A stretch of DNA of 35,507 bases. It comes from Hyphomicrobiales bacterium. Lineage in GTDB: Bacteria > Pseudomonadota > Alphaproteobacteria > Rhizobiales > Xanthobacteraceae. Positions 17,081-24,380 of this stretch are shown in pieces. Location of the stretch: NCBI GenBank assembly GCA_016185205.1, contig JACPOA010000033.1:1-35507 (forward strand), written 5' to 3'. Under the pieces are notes generated by a model, which worked only from the letters and a program-made list of their open reading frames with translations, ran no database searches and had not been told where the DNA came from. The number at the start of each line of letters is the position of its first letter. The first letter of the stretch is position 1. Made by a program: the position numbers and the translations under genes.

Positions 17081-17716
17081 TTACCCGCGCCGCTTGCGGA
17101 CGGATCGGATCACGGTTCCCCATATCCATACACGATCGTTATCGACCACCACGGGCTCCGCTTGCACCTTGCGATCCATCGTCGATGTCACAACGTGCGG
17201 CGGCTGGTAGAGCCGGAGCCGCGTGCGATAGGCGCCAGTCTTGTCGTCGAAGATCTGCACGCAAACGACGTCGCCGGTGGTGGGCGCCACGGTCGAATCG
17301 ACCAAGACCGCGTCGCCCGGCAAGTAGCCGGCCAGTTCGAGCGCGCGCGACCACACCCGCCAAAGGCCCTGATTGGTGCCCGCTTTGAGGCCGCCGAAGT
17401 CCTCGTCGGCCTTGAGCGCGACCACCTCTTCGGAAAACCCGGCGCTGGCCTTCGGCGCGTCGAGCTCCTCGAGCGCGCGCATCGCTTTGGATTTCGCGCG
17501 CGCAGAGGAGGGCGCGTCGGCGATGCGCTTGCGATGCGGCGCCGGCTCGTCCAGATATTGCTCGATCAGCGGGATTTCGTCGGCGCGCGGTTGCCGCGCC
17601 CCCGACCGCATTTTTGAAATCTTATCGCGCGTCAGATTCAACAGCCGGCCCAGTTCGGAGCCGGACTTGCCGGGCTTTTTCAGCCCCTGATCGATCCATC
17701 GCGAATAGTTCGTCAC
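17081..17716 (-). CDS. XRE-type HTH repressor with S24/LexA-like C-terminal domain
   Basis: 211 residues from GTG 17714-17716 (VTNYSRWIDQGLKK). An in-frame ATG at 17836 would place the operator inside the gene and adds a Cys/Arg-rich stretch unlike protein, so GTG is preferred. The lambda-type HTH is at about 13-60 (GSELGRLLNLTRDKISKMRSGARQPRADEI). A linker leads to an S24-like fold at about 110-205 (YLPGDAVLVDSTVAPTTGDVVCVQI ... VWIWGTVIRSVRKRRG). Where S24 peptidases have a Ser-Met-x-Pro block before GD, this protein has LAGYLPGD. The usual Lys region reads YRTRLRLYQ, so self-cleavage looks unlikely. Operator copies flank the gene, suggesting autoregulation and control of the small membrane protein gene downstream. 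Confidence 0.78.
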   Translation of the reverse strand: MTNYSRWIDQGLKKPGKSGSELGRLLNLTRDKISKMRSGARQPRADEIPLIEQYLDEPAPHRKRIADAPSSARAKSKAMRALEELDAPKASAGFSEEVVALKADEDFGGLKAGTNQGLWRVWSRALELAGYLPGDAVLVDSTVAPTTGDVVCVQIFDDKTGAYRTRLRLYQPPHVVTSTMDRKVQAEPVVVDNDRVWIWGTVIRSVRKRRG

Positions 17717-17749
17717 CCCGCGATTATGCGCATCGGAACCGCCGCGAAT

Positions 17750-17766
17750 GTTGCGATGATCGCAAC
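17750..17766. promoter_or_regulatory. Operator copy 2 (GTTGCGATGATCGCAAC), repressor promoter
   Basis: A perfect 17-bp palindrome 34 nt before the GTG of the HTH repressor gene. It has the same core as 16980-17000. A TTGGCG lies immediately upstream on the minus strand (17773-17768), mirroring the -35/operator arrangement of copy 1. Confidence 0.8.
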
Positions 17767-17919
17767 GCCAAGTGATTGGTGTCGCGAAAAATCTTGTGTT
17801 TGCGCAACGCTGGATGGCGACGCCGCCGCGCAACAACGTTTGTATGCAGGAACCCGCGTTCCCGCTCAGCCGTTATCCCATACGCCGCGTGCAGCCACGC
17901 GTGCGAAGGGAGCACAGCC

Positions 17920-18279
17920 ATGGACCGGGACATTCGCCTGCTCGGCTTGGCGGCGCTGGCGGCCGCGATCCTTAACTCCACGCTCGCCGGTGCACAGGCG
18001 CCGCCCACGTCCAAAATGCCGGTGGCGCCCAAGAGCGAACAGCTCGACCCCAAGGCCTGCGCCGATCAGCAGGATATGGTGGGGCAGGGCGGCAGCCCCG
18101 ACCTGCAGCGGCCCAACGGCAAGTCTTTGAGCGAGCGGCTGGCACGCTCCGACGGCGTCATCTGCCCGCCGGCGCATGTCGATCCCGAAATCAGGCAGCC
18201 GGCCCCGCCGGGCGGCGCGATGCCGGTGATCCCGCCGCCGGGCAGCCCGGGCGGCGACCCGTCGGTGCGGCCGAAGTGA
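17920..18279 (+). CDS. Small secreted Pro-rich protein, unknown function
   Basis: 119 residues from ATG 17920, with AAGGGAG upstream; a longer frame from 17776 crosses the repressor promoter and is not used. Residues 1-26 form a signal peptide (LLGLAALAAAILNSTLAGAQA). The mature protein is polar and Pro/Gly-rich, with two cysteines (KACADQQ and GVICPP) that could form a disulfide, and ends in PPPGSPGGDPSVRPK. Proteins like this are widespread in Bradyrhizobium-type genomes without assigned function. It is probably periplasmic. A short hairpin with a T-run follows the stop. Confidence 0.72.
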   Translation: MDRDIRLLGLAALAAAILNSTLAGAQAPPTSKMPVAPKSEQLDPKACADQQDMVGQGGSPDLQRPNGKSLSERLARSDGVICPPAHVDPEIRQPAPPGGAMPVIPPPGSPGGDPSVRPK

Positions 18280-18299
18280 CCGTCCCAGAACGGTTTTTT
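18279..18299 (+). terminator. Short rho-independent terminator
   Basis: Stem ACCGT / ACGGT with a 6-nt loop followed by TTTTTG, starting on the last base of the preceding stop codon. The 5-bp stem is short. Confidence 0.42.
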
Positions 18300-18310
18300 G
18301 GCCAGTTTGC

Positions 18311-18340
18311 TTGACAGTCTTTACTGCCGCTTCCTATATC
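18311..18340 (+). promoter_or_regulatory. Sigma-70 promoter of the tRNA gene
   Basis: TTGACA (18311-18316), an 18-nt spacer, then TATATC (18335-18340). The expected start near 18347 is about 26 nt before the tRNA. Confidence 0.72.
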
Positions 18341-18372
18341 GCGGCCATTCCGGCGCGCTGCCGGAATACGGT

Positions 18373-18449
18373 GGCGGGGTAGCTCAGTTGGTTAGAGCAG
18401 CGGAATCATAATCCGGAGGTCGGGGGTTCAAATCCCTCCCCCGCTACCA
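18373..18449 (+). tRNA. tRNA-Met (CAT)
   Basis: 77 nt with encoded CCA. The acceptor stem GGCGGGG pairs with CCCCGCT (first pair G-U). The D-arm is GCTC...GAGC. The anticodon loop ATCATAA carries CAT at 34-36. The T-arm GGGGGTTCAAATCCCTC is intact. G1 pairing with U72 rules against the initiator type, which has an unpaired 1-72. Elongator Met is most likely; tRNA-Ile2 with a lysidine-modified CAT cannot be fully excluded by eye. Confidence 0.92.
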
Positions 18450-18671
18450 AATTTCCCGTGTCCAGCCTGATCGACCCGGATGCCGGCTCGCGCCAAAGCT
18501 GCGCGGGCGCGTTCATGAAATCACGGCGTTATCACAAGCCCGTCAGGTCAGGCGAACGCGCCGGTTCGAGGTTGCTCCAGCGCGCCATGGATGGAACAAT
18601 CGTGGCCATCATTCGTATTTGTACGGACATCGACTGCGATAGCCCTATTCATACCGCCACGGAGCCGAGCC
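18450..18671. other. Non-coding gap between tRNA-Met and egtB
   Basis: 222 bp with no supported gene. Open frames here are extensions or shadows of egtB. It should hold the egtBD promoter, but no clear -35/-10 pair was recognised. No integrase gene or attachment-site duplication of the tRNA 3' end was seen. Confidence 0.5.
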
Positions 18672-19937
18672 ATGCCGCGTCCCGCAATTTCGCACGCACC
18701 GCGCGCGGACGCCGGCAGGGCGGCGGATGCACCGAAACAACCTTCATTGGACGAAGCGCGCGGCGCCAGGCTGCAGGCCTTCCGGCGCGTGCGCGCGGAA
18801 ACCGAACGGCGCGCATCGCATCTGTCGGCCGAGGACCAGATCGTGCAGTCGATGGCCGACGCCAGTCCGACCAAATGGCATCGCGCCCATGTCACTTGGT
18901 TCTTCGAGCAGTTTCTGCTCAAGCCGCACGATCCGAGTTACGAAATTTTCGACGAGCGCTTTGCCTTCCTGTTCAACTCCTATTATGTCGCCGCCGGTCC
19001 GCGTCACGCGCGCCCCAACCGCGGCCTGATCACGCGGCCGAATGGCGAGGAGGTCGCCGGCTTCCGCGCCCATGTCGATGCCGCGGTCGAGCGGCTGATC
19101 GCGAATGTGCCAGCGGCTAATGCGCCGCGCGTGTTCGCGATCCTCGAGATTGGCCTGCATCACGAGCAGCAGCACCAGGAGCTGCTGCTGACCGACATCC
19201 TGCACGCCTTCGCGCAGAACCCGACCGACCCGGTTTACGATGCCGATTGGCAGCCGCCGCGTGCCGGACTCGGTCCGCACGGGTTCATTGAGATACACAC
19301 GGGTATCCACGCCATCGGTCATGAAGGGCGGGGCTTCTGCTTCGACAACGAGACGCCGCGGCATGACGAGCTGATCCCGCATGCGCGTATCGCCCGCCAT
19401 CTGGTGAGCAATGCCGAGTGGCTCGCATTCATCGCGGCCGGCGGCTACGCGACGCCCGCGCTCTGGCTGTCCGACGGCTGGGCGGCGGTGCAGGCCGAAG
19501 GCTGGCAGGCGCCTAGCTACTGGCGGCAGCAGGACGAAGCCTGGCACGTGATGACACTGGCGGGCCTCAAGCCGGTCGATCCATCCGCGCCGGTGCTGCA
19601 TGTCAGCTACTACGAGGCCGAGGCCTTCGCGCGCTTTGCCGGCAAGCATTTGCCGAGCGAGGCGGAATGGGAGGTGGCGGCGCGCGCAGGGCTGCTGGCG
19701 GACGCCTTCGGCAGCGCTTGGCAATGGACGCGCAGCGCCTATCTGCCCTATCCGGGTTACCGGGCGGCCGAAGGTGCGCTCGGCGAATACAACGGCAAGT
19801 TCATGGTCAGCCAGATGGTGCTGCGCGGCTCGTCCATCGCAACGCCGGAAGGTCACGAGCGCATGAGCTATCGCAATTTCTTCTATCCGCCGGCGCGTTG
19901 GCAGTTCTCCGGTCTGCGGCTGGCTGAGTTCATTTAA
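18672..19937 (+). CDS. egtB: EgtB, ergothioneine biosynthesis sulfoxide synthase
   Basis: 421 residues from ATG 18672, with GGAGCCGAGCC upstream; an ATG 81 nt earlier lacks a ribosome-binding site. The N-terminal DinB-like domain supplies the iron ligands His73 (RAHVTWFFEQF) and His164/His168 (HHEQQHQELLLTD). The C-terminal FGE-sulfatase-like domain (about 205-420) includes EIHTGIHAIGH, FDNETPRH, LPSEAEWEVAARAG and a YRNFFYPPARWQFSGLRLA end. EgtB couples trimethylhistidine (hercynine) to a thiol donor with oxygen to form the sulfoxide intermediate of ergothioneine. egtD follows after 9 nt. No egtA, egtC or egtE is in the window, as is common for proteobacterial egtBD pairs. Confidence 0.96.
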   Translation: MPRPAISHAPRADAGRAADAPKQPSLDEARGARLQAFRRVRAETERRASHLSAEDQIVQSMADASPTKWHRAHVTWFFEQFLLKPHDPSYEIFDERFAFLFNSYYVAAGPRHARPNRGLITRPNGEEVAGFRAHVDAAVERLIANVPAANAPRVFAILEIGLHHEQQHQELLLTDILHAFAQNPTDPVYDADWQPPRAGLGPHGFIEIHTGIHAIGHEGRGFCFDNETPRHDELIPHARIARHLVSNAEWLAFIAAGGYATPALWLSDGWAAVQAEGWQAPSYWRQQDEAWHVMTLAGLKPVDPSAPVLHVSYYEAEAFARFAGKHLPSEAEWEVAARAGLLADAFGSAWQWTRSAYLPYPGYRAAEGALGEYNGKFMVSQMVLRGSSIATPEGHERMSYRNFFYPPARWQFSGLRLAEFI

Positions 19938-19946
19938 GAGGCAATC

Positions 19947-20915
19947 ATGGACGCAGCCGCACGCAAGCGTATTCCGCAGCCGCAAGCCTCCGATTTCGCG
20001 GCCGACATCATCGAAGGCCTGAGCGCGACCCCGAAGCGCGTGCCGGCGAAATATTTCTACGACGGCGCCGGCTCGCAATTGTTCGAGCGCATCACCGAGC
20101 TGCCGGAATACTACCCGACCCGCTGCGAGCTGCGCATCTTGCGCGATCACGCTCGTGATATCGCCAAGCTCATTCCGGCGGGCGCCGCGCTGGTGGAATT
20201 CGGCAGCGGCTCGAGCAAGAAAGCGCGCATCATGTTGCGCGCGGCGCCCAAGCTCGCGGCTTACGTGCCGGTCGATATCTGCGGCGAGATGATCGAGCAG
20301 GAAGCGGCCGATCTGCGGCCGGATTTCCCCGGCCTCAAGGTGCTGCCGGTGACCGCCGATATCTGTTTTCCGTTCGAACTGCCGGTCGAAGCCAAGGCCG
20401 CGCCCGCGCGCGTCGGATTCTTCCCCGGCTCCACCATCGGCAATTTCGAGCCGCACGAGGCGGCGGCGTTCCTGCGCAATGCGGCCCTCATCCTGGGGCC
20501 CGGTGCCAAGCTCATCATCGGCGCCGACTTGATCAAGCCGATCGAGGTGCTCAACGCCGCCTATAACGACGACGCCGGTGTCACCGCCAAGTTCAATCTC
20601 AATCTGCTGGTGCGCATCAATCGCGAGCTCGGCGGCACATTCAAGCTCGACACGTTCGAGCACCACGCCTTCTACAATCGCGAGCGCCACCGCATCGAAA
20701 TGCACCTCGCCAGCCTGCAGCGGCAGAAGGTGAAGGTGGCCGGCGGCACGTTCGAGTTCCGCGCCGGCGAGACCATCCACACCGAGAACAGCTACAAATA
20801 CAGCGTCGAGTCGCTGAGCGCGTTGGCGCGCGGCGTCGGCTGGGTGCCCGTGGGCGTGTGGACTGACCCGCGCGACTATTTCTCGATCCAGGCGTTCAGG
20901 CTGATGGGCGAGTGA
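19947..20915 (+). CDS. egtD: EgtD, L-histidine N-alpha-methyltransferase
   Basis: 322 residues; AAGAGG precedes the ATG. The family N-terminus is present (LSATPKRVPAKYFYDGAGSQLFERITELPEYYPTRCE). The SAM-binding block is VEFGSGSSKKARIML, with FFPGSTIGNFEP, the substrate-pocket YNDDAGVTAKFNLNLLVRINRELGG, and the terminal ENSYKYSVESL. EgtD transfers three methyl groups from SAM to histidine, giving hercynine, the EgtB substrate. The pair forms a two-gene operon for the low-molecular-weight thiol ergothioneine, an oxidative-stress protectant. Confidence 0.96.
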   Translation: MDAAARKRIPQPQASDFAADIIEGLSATPKRVPAKYFYDGAGSQLFERITELPEYYPTRCELRILRDHARDIAKLIPAGAALVEFGSGSSKKARIMLRAAPKLAAYVPVDICGEMIEQEAADLRPDFPGLKVLPVTADICFPFELPVEAKAAPARVGFFPGSTIGNFEPHEAAAFLRNAALILGPGAKLIIGADLIKPIEVLNAAYNDDAGVTAKFNLNLLVRINRELGGTFKLDTFEHHAFYNRERHRIEMHLASLQRQKVKVAGGTFEFRAGETIHTENSYKYSVESLSALARGVGWVPVGVWTDPRDYFSIQAFRLMGE

Positions 20916-20982
20916 CCTTTCCGAATTGAGCCGCCTGCGCTAAGCCATGCGCCGCAACGCATAACGGCAAGGCAGGGCATTC

Positions 20983-21861
20983 ATGAAGATCGTCGGTTTT
21001 GAAACGAACAAGGGCGTGCGGCTGGGCGTGGTCGAGGGCGACAGCGTCATCGACTTGCAGGCGGTGGACGCCTCTGTCCCGGGCGATCTCGGCGAAGTCC
21101 TGCGCCGCGGCCAAGGCGATCTCACGCCGCTCGCGGATCTCGCCAAGAAGGCGCCGGCGTCCGCGCGCCTGCCGCTCGCCGGCCTGAAATATGCGCTGCC
21201 GGTGGCGCGCCCCGGCAAGATCATCTGCCTCGGGCTGAATTATCTCGATCACGTCAAGGAAGGTCCGCAGCGCGACAACATCCCGAAATTCATCAGCATC
21301 TTCTTCCGCGTGCTGACGTCGATGGTGCCGCATCTGCAGCCGCTGATGCGGCCCGTCAAATCCATCCAACTCGACTATGAAGCCGAGATGGTTGTGATCA
21401 TCGGCAAGCGCGTCAAGCATCTGACCATGGAAAACGCGACCGACTGCATTGCAGGCTATTCCTGCGCCAACGAAGGCTCGGTGCGCGAATATCAGCGTCA
21501 CACGACCCAATGGGGCATGGGCAAGAATTTCGACCGCACCGGCAGCATCGGCCCGTGGATGGTGACCGCCGACGAACTGCCGCGCGGCGGCAAGGGCCTC
21601 AAGATCATGAGCCGGCTCAACGGCAACACCATGCAATCTTCCAACACCGATCACTTTATGTTTCCGGTAGCGGAGTCGCTGGTCTATTTGACCGAGGGCA
21701 TGACACTGGAGCCGGGCGACATCTTGCTTACCGGCACGCCGTCCGGCGTGGGCCATGCGCGCAAGCCCGATCCGGTCTGGATGAAGCCTGGCGACGTCTG
21801 CGAAATCGAGGTCGAGGGCGTCGGCGTGCTGCGCAATCCGATCGAGGATGAAAAAGTCTGA
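20983..21861 (+). CDS. Fumarylacetoacetate hydrolase family protein
   Basis: 292 residues. The N-terminal FAA-specific region is followed by the catalytic mixed beta-roll beginning GKIICLGLNYLDHVKE. Metal-ligand carboxylates are visible in IQLDYEAEMVVIIG (Glu-x-Glu) with a later Asp in FDRTGSIGP. The MLPGDILLTGTPSGVGHARKP-type end block is conserved here as LEPGDILLTGTPSGVGHARK. The family cleaves C-C bonds of beta-diketo acids, for example fumarylpyruvate or acylpyruvates. The gentisate dioxygenase-like gene at 27604 suggests fumarylpyruvate or maleylpyruvate as a possible substrate, but the two genes are 6 kb apart and this is inference. Confidence 0.88.
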   Translation: MKIVGFETNKGVRLGVVEGDSVIDLQAVDASVPGDLGEVLRRGQGDLTPLADLAKKAPASARLPLAGLKYALPVARPGKIICLGLNYLDHVKEGPQRDNIPKFISIFFRVLTSMVPHLQPLMRPVKSIQLDYEAEMVVIIGKRVKHLTMENATDCIAGYSCANEGSVREYQRHTTQWGMGKNFDRTGSIGPWMVTADELPRGGKGLKIMSRLNGNTMQSSNTDHFMFPVAESLVYLTEGMTLEPGDILLTGTPSGVGHARKPDPVWMKPGDVCEIEVEGVGVLRNPIEDEKV

Positions 21862-21915
21862 TTTATCCAGGTTGACAGTCGCTGCCTACCCGCGTTCCCT
21901 TGGGTCATAAAAGCA

Positions 21916-21940
21916 GGCGCACCCCGTGGGGAGGTGTGCC
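21916..21940 (+). repeat. Leader hairpin upstream of the Bug-family gene
   Basis: Arms GGCGCACC and GGTGTGCC (one G-U pair) around a 9-nt loop, 20 nt before the start codon. It may be only structural; no known riboswitch class was recognised. Confidence 0.35.
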
Positions 21941-21959
21941 GGACCTGGGGAGGACGATC

Positions 21960-22931
21960 ATGAAACGCGCAACAATTGCGGTGGCGTTTGCCGCGGGCAT
22001 CATACTGACGGCGGCCTTGCCGGCAGCGGCGGAATGGCCGGCCGACAAGCCGGTCCGTATTCTGATTGGGTTCGGCGCCGGCGGCGGAACCGACGTGGCC
22101 ACCCGCATCCTTGCCGACGGGCTGTCGGAATCCTTGGGCCAGCAATTTGTCGTCGAAAATCGGCCCGGCGCCGGCGGCACCATTGCCGGCGGTATGGTCG
22201 CCAAGGCGCCGAAGGACGGTTACACCGCGCTCGCCATCAGCATGGGCCACTCGGTGTCCGCGGTCATGGTCAAACAGGTGCCCTACGACCCGGTGAACGA
22301 TTTTGCGACGGTCGGAATATTCACCAATTCCGCCTTCGTTGTCGCGGTGCCAAAAGATTCTCCGGCGACCGACATCAAGAGCCTTATCGCGTACGTCAAT
22401 AAGCAACCCGGCAAACTGAACTATTCCACGGTCGGGCTGGGCTCGACCCAGCATCTGATCGCCGAGGATTTGCGCCAACGCACCTCCATGAACGCGCAAG
22501 CGGTGTCCTATCGCACGACCGGCGAGGTGGTCAGTGCGCTGCTGCGAGGCGACGCGGCTTTCGCCATTGAACTCTATCACTCCATTCGCGGCCAAGTGGA
22601 TTCGGGCGATCTGCGATTAATCGCGGTGGCCACGCCGAAGCGTTGGCCGGCAATTCCGAATGTGCCGACGTTGGCGGAAGGCGGCGTCGCAGGTATTGGC
22701 TATCTCGGCTGGTATGGGCTGGTGTTTCCGGCCGGCACGCCGCAACCGATCGTCGACAAGCTGCACAAGGCGCTGCAGGACGTGTTGGCCAAAGATGCCG
22801 TCAAGAAACGGCTTGAGGGAGTAGGCGCCGTCGCCAATTTGTCGTCGCCCGCGGAATTCGTCAAAGTTATTCAGTCCGACATCAAGGCTTTCAAAGAGGT
22901 CGCCAAGACGGCGGGGCTCGAAGCCAAATAG
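21960..22931 (+). CDS. Bug-family (TctC-like) periplasmic solute-binding protein
   Basis: 323 residues from ATG 21960, with a strong GGGGAGG. Residues 1-24 form a signal peptide (TIAVAFAAGIILTAALPAAAEWP). The fold is typical: PVRILIGFGAGGGTDVATRILADGLSESLGQQFVVENRPGAGGTIAGGMVAKAPKDGYT, then PYDPVNDFATV, LNYSTVGLGSTQHLIAEDL and the C-terminal lobe (YLGWYGLVFPAGTPQPIVDKL). Bug proteins bind carboxylates, aromatic acids or amides; the ligand cannot be read from sequence. No TctA/TctB membrane subunits are nearby, so it is an orphan, as most Bug proteins are. Confidence 0.93.
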   Translation: MKRATIAVAFAAGIILTAALPAAAEWPADKPVRILIGFGAGGGTDVATRILADGLSESLGQQFVVENRPGAGGTIAGGMVAKAPKDGYTALAISMGHSVSAVMVKQVPYDPVNDFATVGIFTNSAFVVAVPKDSPATDIKSLIAYVNKQPGKLNYSTVGLGSTQHLIAEDLRQRTSMNAQAVSYRTTGEVVSALLRGDAAFAIELYHSIRGQVDSGDLRLIAVATPKRWPAIPNVPTLAEGGVAGIGYLGWYGLVFPAGTPQPIVDKLHKALQDVLAKDAVKKRLEGVGAVANLSSPAEFVKVIQSDIKAFKEVAKTAGLEAK

Positions 22932-23004
22932 CGCCTCGGTCGCTGCCCCATGGTATTGACCCTGCTTTCCCATTAACCAATCGAAGCGCAATGCGAGGAA
23001 TGAA

Positions 23005-23571
23005 ATGGCTGACAAGTTAAACGTGCTGGTGATCTGCGGCTCCTTGCGCAAGGGCTCGTACAATGCCTCGGTGGCGCGCGCATTGCCGGCGCTGGCGCCG
23101 CCCGAGCTCGCGCTCACTCCAGCGGCTTCGTTTGCCAAGTTCCCGATCTACAATGCCGACGATCAGACCGCGACCGGGATTCCGGCCGACGTGAAAGCCT
23201 GGTGCGATGCCATTCGCGCCGCCGACGGAGTCATCATCGTCTCCCCGGAATACAACTGGTCGATTCCCGGGGGCTTGAAGAACGCCATCGACTGGGCGTC
23301 GCGCGAAAAAGACATCGCCTTCAAGGACAAGCCGGTGGTGCTGATGTCGGCCGCGCCCGGACTGCTCGGCGGCGGGCGCATGCAGTATCACCTGCGCATG
23401 GCGCTGACCGCGATCGAAGCGCAGATGTTCGGCAAGCCGGAAGTGTTCGTCAACTACGCCGCCAAGAAGATCGACGAGAAGACCGGCGAGCTGACAGATG
23501 AGCCGACCAAGGACATGATCAAGCAGCAGCTCGCGGCCTTCGTGAAGTTTGTCGCCAAGACGAAGCGCTGA
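23005..23571 (+). CDS. NAD(P)H-dependent FMN reductase (flavodoxin-like)
   Basis: 188 residues; GAGGAATGAA precedes the ATG. The flavodoxin-like phosphate-binding loop is ICGSLRKGSYNASVARAL (10-27). The family signature SPEYNWSIPGGLKNAIDWASR and the PVVLMSAAPGLLGGGRMQYHLR block follow. The group includes ChrR/YieF and other soluble azo-, quinone- and chromate reductases. The physiological electron acceptor is unknown. It is followed by a methyltransferase gene after 17 nt, so the two may be co-transcribed. Confidence 0.9.
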   Translation: MADKLNVLVICGSLRKGSYNASVARALPALAPPELALTPAASFAKFPIYNADDQTATGIPADVKAWCDAIRAADGVIIVSPEYNWSIPGGLKNAIDWASREKDIAFKDKPVVLMSAAPGLLGGGRMQYHLRMALTAIEAQMFGKPEVFVNYAAKKIDEKTGELTDEPTKDMIKQQLAAFVKFVAKTKR

Positions 23572-23588
23572 TCGCGCCGGTGGGAACT

Positions 23589-24377
23589 ATGGCCGAATTC
23601 CAAATCCGGTTCGACGACGGCGCCGCCTATGAGCGGATGATGGGCGTCTGGAGCCGGATGGCGGGCGAGATTTTTCTCGACTGGATGAAGCCCGCTGCCG
23701 GCCTGCGCTGGATCGATGTCGGTTGCGGCAACGGCGCCTTCACCGAGCTGATCGTCGATCGCTTTGCGCCCGCCGAAGTTGAGGGCATCGATCCATCGGA
23801 AGGGCAGCTCGCCTTTGCGCGGCAACGCCCGGCCGCGCGCCTGGCGAAATTCCAGCAGGGCGACGCCATGGCGCTACCGTTTGCGGCGAACCGCTTCGAC
23901 GTGGCGGCGATGGCGCTGGTGTTGTTCTTTGTGCCCGATCCGGCAAAAGGCGTCGCCGAAATGGTGCGGGTGGTGCGGCCGGGCGGCATCGTCGCTGCTT
24001 ATCTGTGGGACATGCTGGGCGGCGGCTTTCCGATGGAGCCGGTGCAGGCGGAGATGCGCGACATGGGTCACCCGGTGGCGCGACCGCCCAGCATGGATGC
24101 ATCGCGCATGGATGTGCTGCGCGGCCTGTGGCAAGGCGCCGGCATCGAGCAAGTCGAGACGCGCGAAATCACGGTACAGCGCAGCTTCGACAATTTCGAA
24201 GATTTCTGGTCGATCGTTCTCCTGAGCCCGAGCATCGTCGCGGTGCTCAAGACGCTGACAGCCGCCCAAATCGATGCGATCAAGGCGCGCGTGCGCGAGC
24301 GCCTGCCCGGTGACACGACGGGACGTATCACCTTCAGCGCCCGCGCCAACGCGATCAAAGGCCGCGTGCCGGCTTAA
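23589..24377 (+). CDS. Class I SAM-dependent methyltransferase
   Basis: 262 residues from ATG 23589 (GGTGGGAACT upstream); a start 9 nt earlier is possible. Motif I is IDVGCGNGAFTELI (about 38-51), motif II VEGIDPSEGQLAFAR, then ALPFAANRFDVAAMALVLFFVPDPAKGVAEMVRVVRPGGIVAAYLWD, a UbiE/Methyltransf_11 pattern. The C-terminal region (about 150-262) contains a substrate-binding segment with FDNFEDFWSIVLLSPS. The substrate is unknown. The neighbour FMN reductase is only 17 nt upstream. Confidence 0.85.
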   Translation: MAEFQIRFDDGAAYERMMGVWSRMAGEIFLDWMKPAAGLRWIDVGCGNGAFTELIVDRFAPAEVEGIDPSEGQLAFARQRPAARLAKFQQGDAMALPFAANRFDVAAMALVLFFVPDPAKGVAEMVRVVRPGGIVAAYLWDMLGGGFPMEPVQAEMRDMGHPVARPPSMDASRMDVLRGLWQGAGIEQVETREITVQRSFDNFEDFWSIVLLSPSIVAVLKTLTAAQIDAIKARVRERLPGDTTGRITFSARANAIKGRVPA

Positions 24378-24380
24378 GCT

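Noticed and set aside
17717-17836. ATG at 17836 as start of the HTH repressor
   Set aside because: It would put the 17-bp operator inside the gene and adds 40 Cys/Arg/His-rich residues with no conservation character. GTG at 17716 fits the HTH start and the operator position.
18373-18449. tRNA gene as a prophage or island attachment site
   Set aside because: No integrase gene and no repeat of the tRNA 3' end were seen downstream.
18744-20780. Minus-strand open frame of 678 codons opposite egtB-egtD
   Set aside because: It spans two well-recognised genes on the other strand and has no family features; GC-driven shadow.
21872-21877. TTGACA as -35 for the Bug-family gene
   Set aside because: No acceptable -10 at 16-19 nt; the nearest AT-rich hexamer is 28 nt away.
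22974-22986. TTAACCAAT half-site before the FMN reductase gene as a CtrA box
   Set aside because: Only one half matches; the second half reads AAGC.
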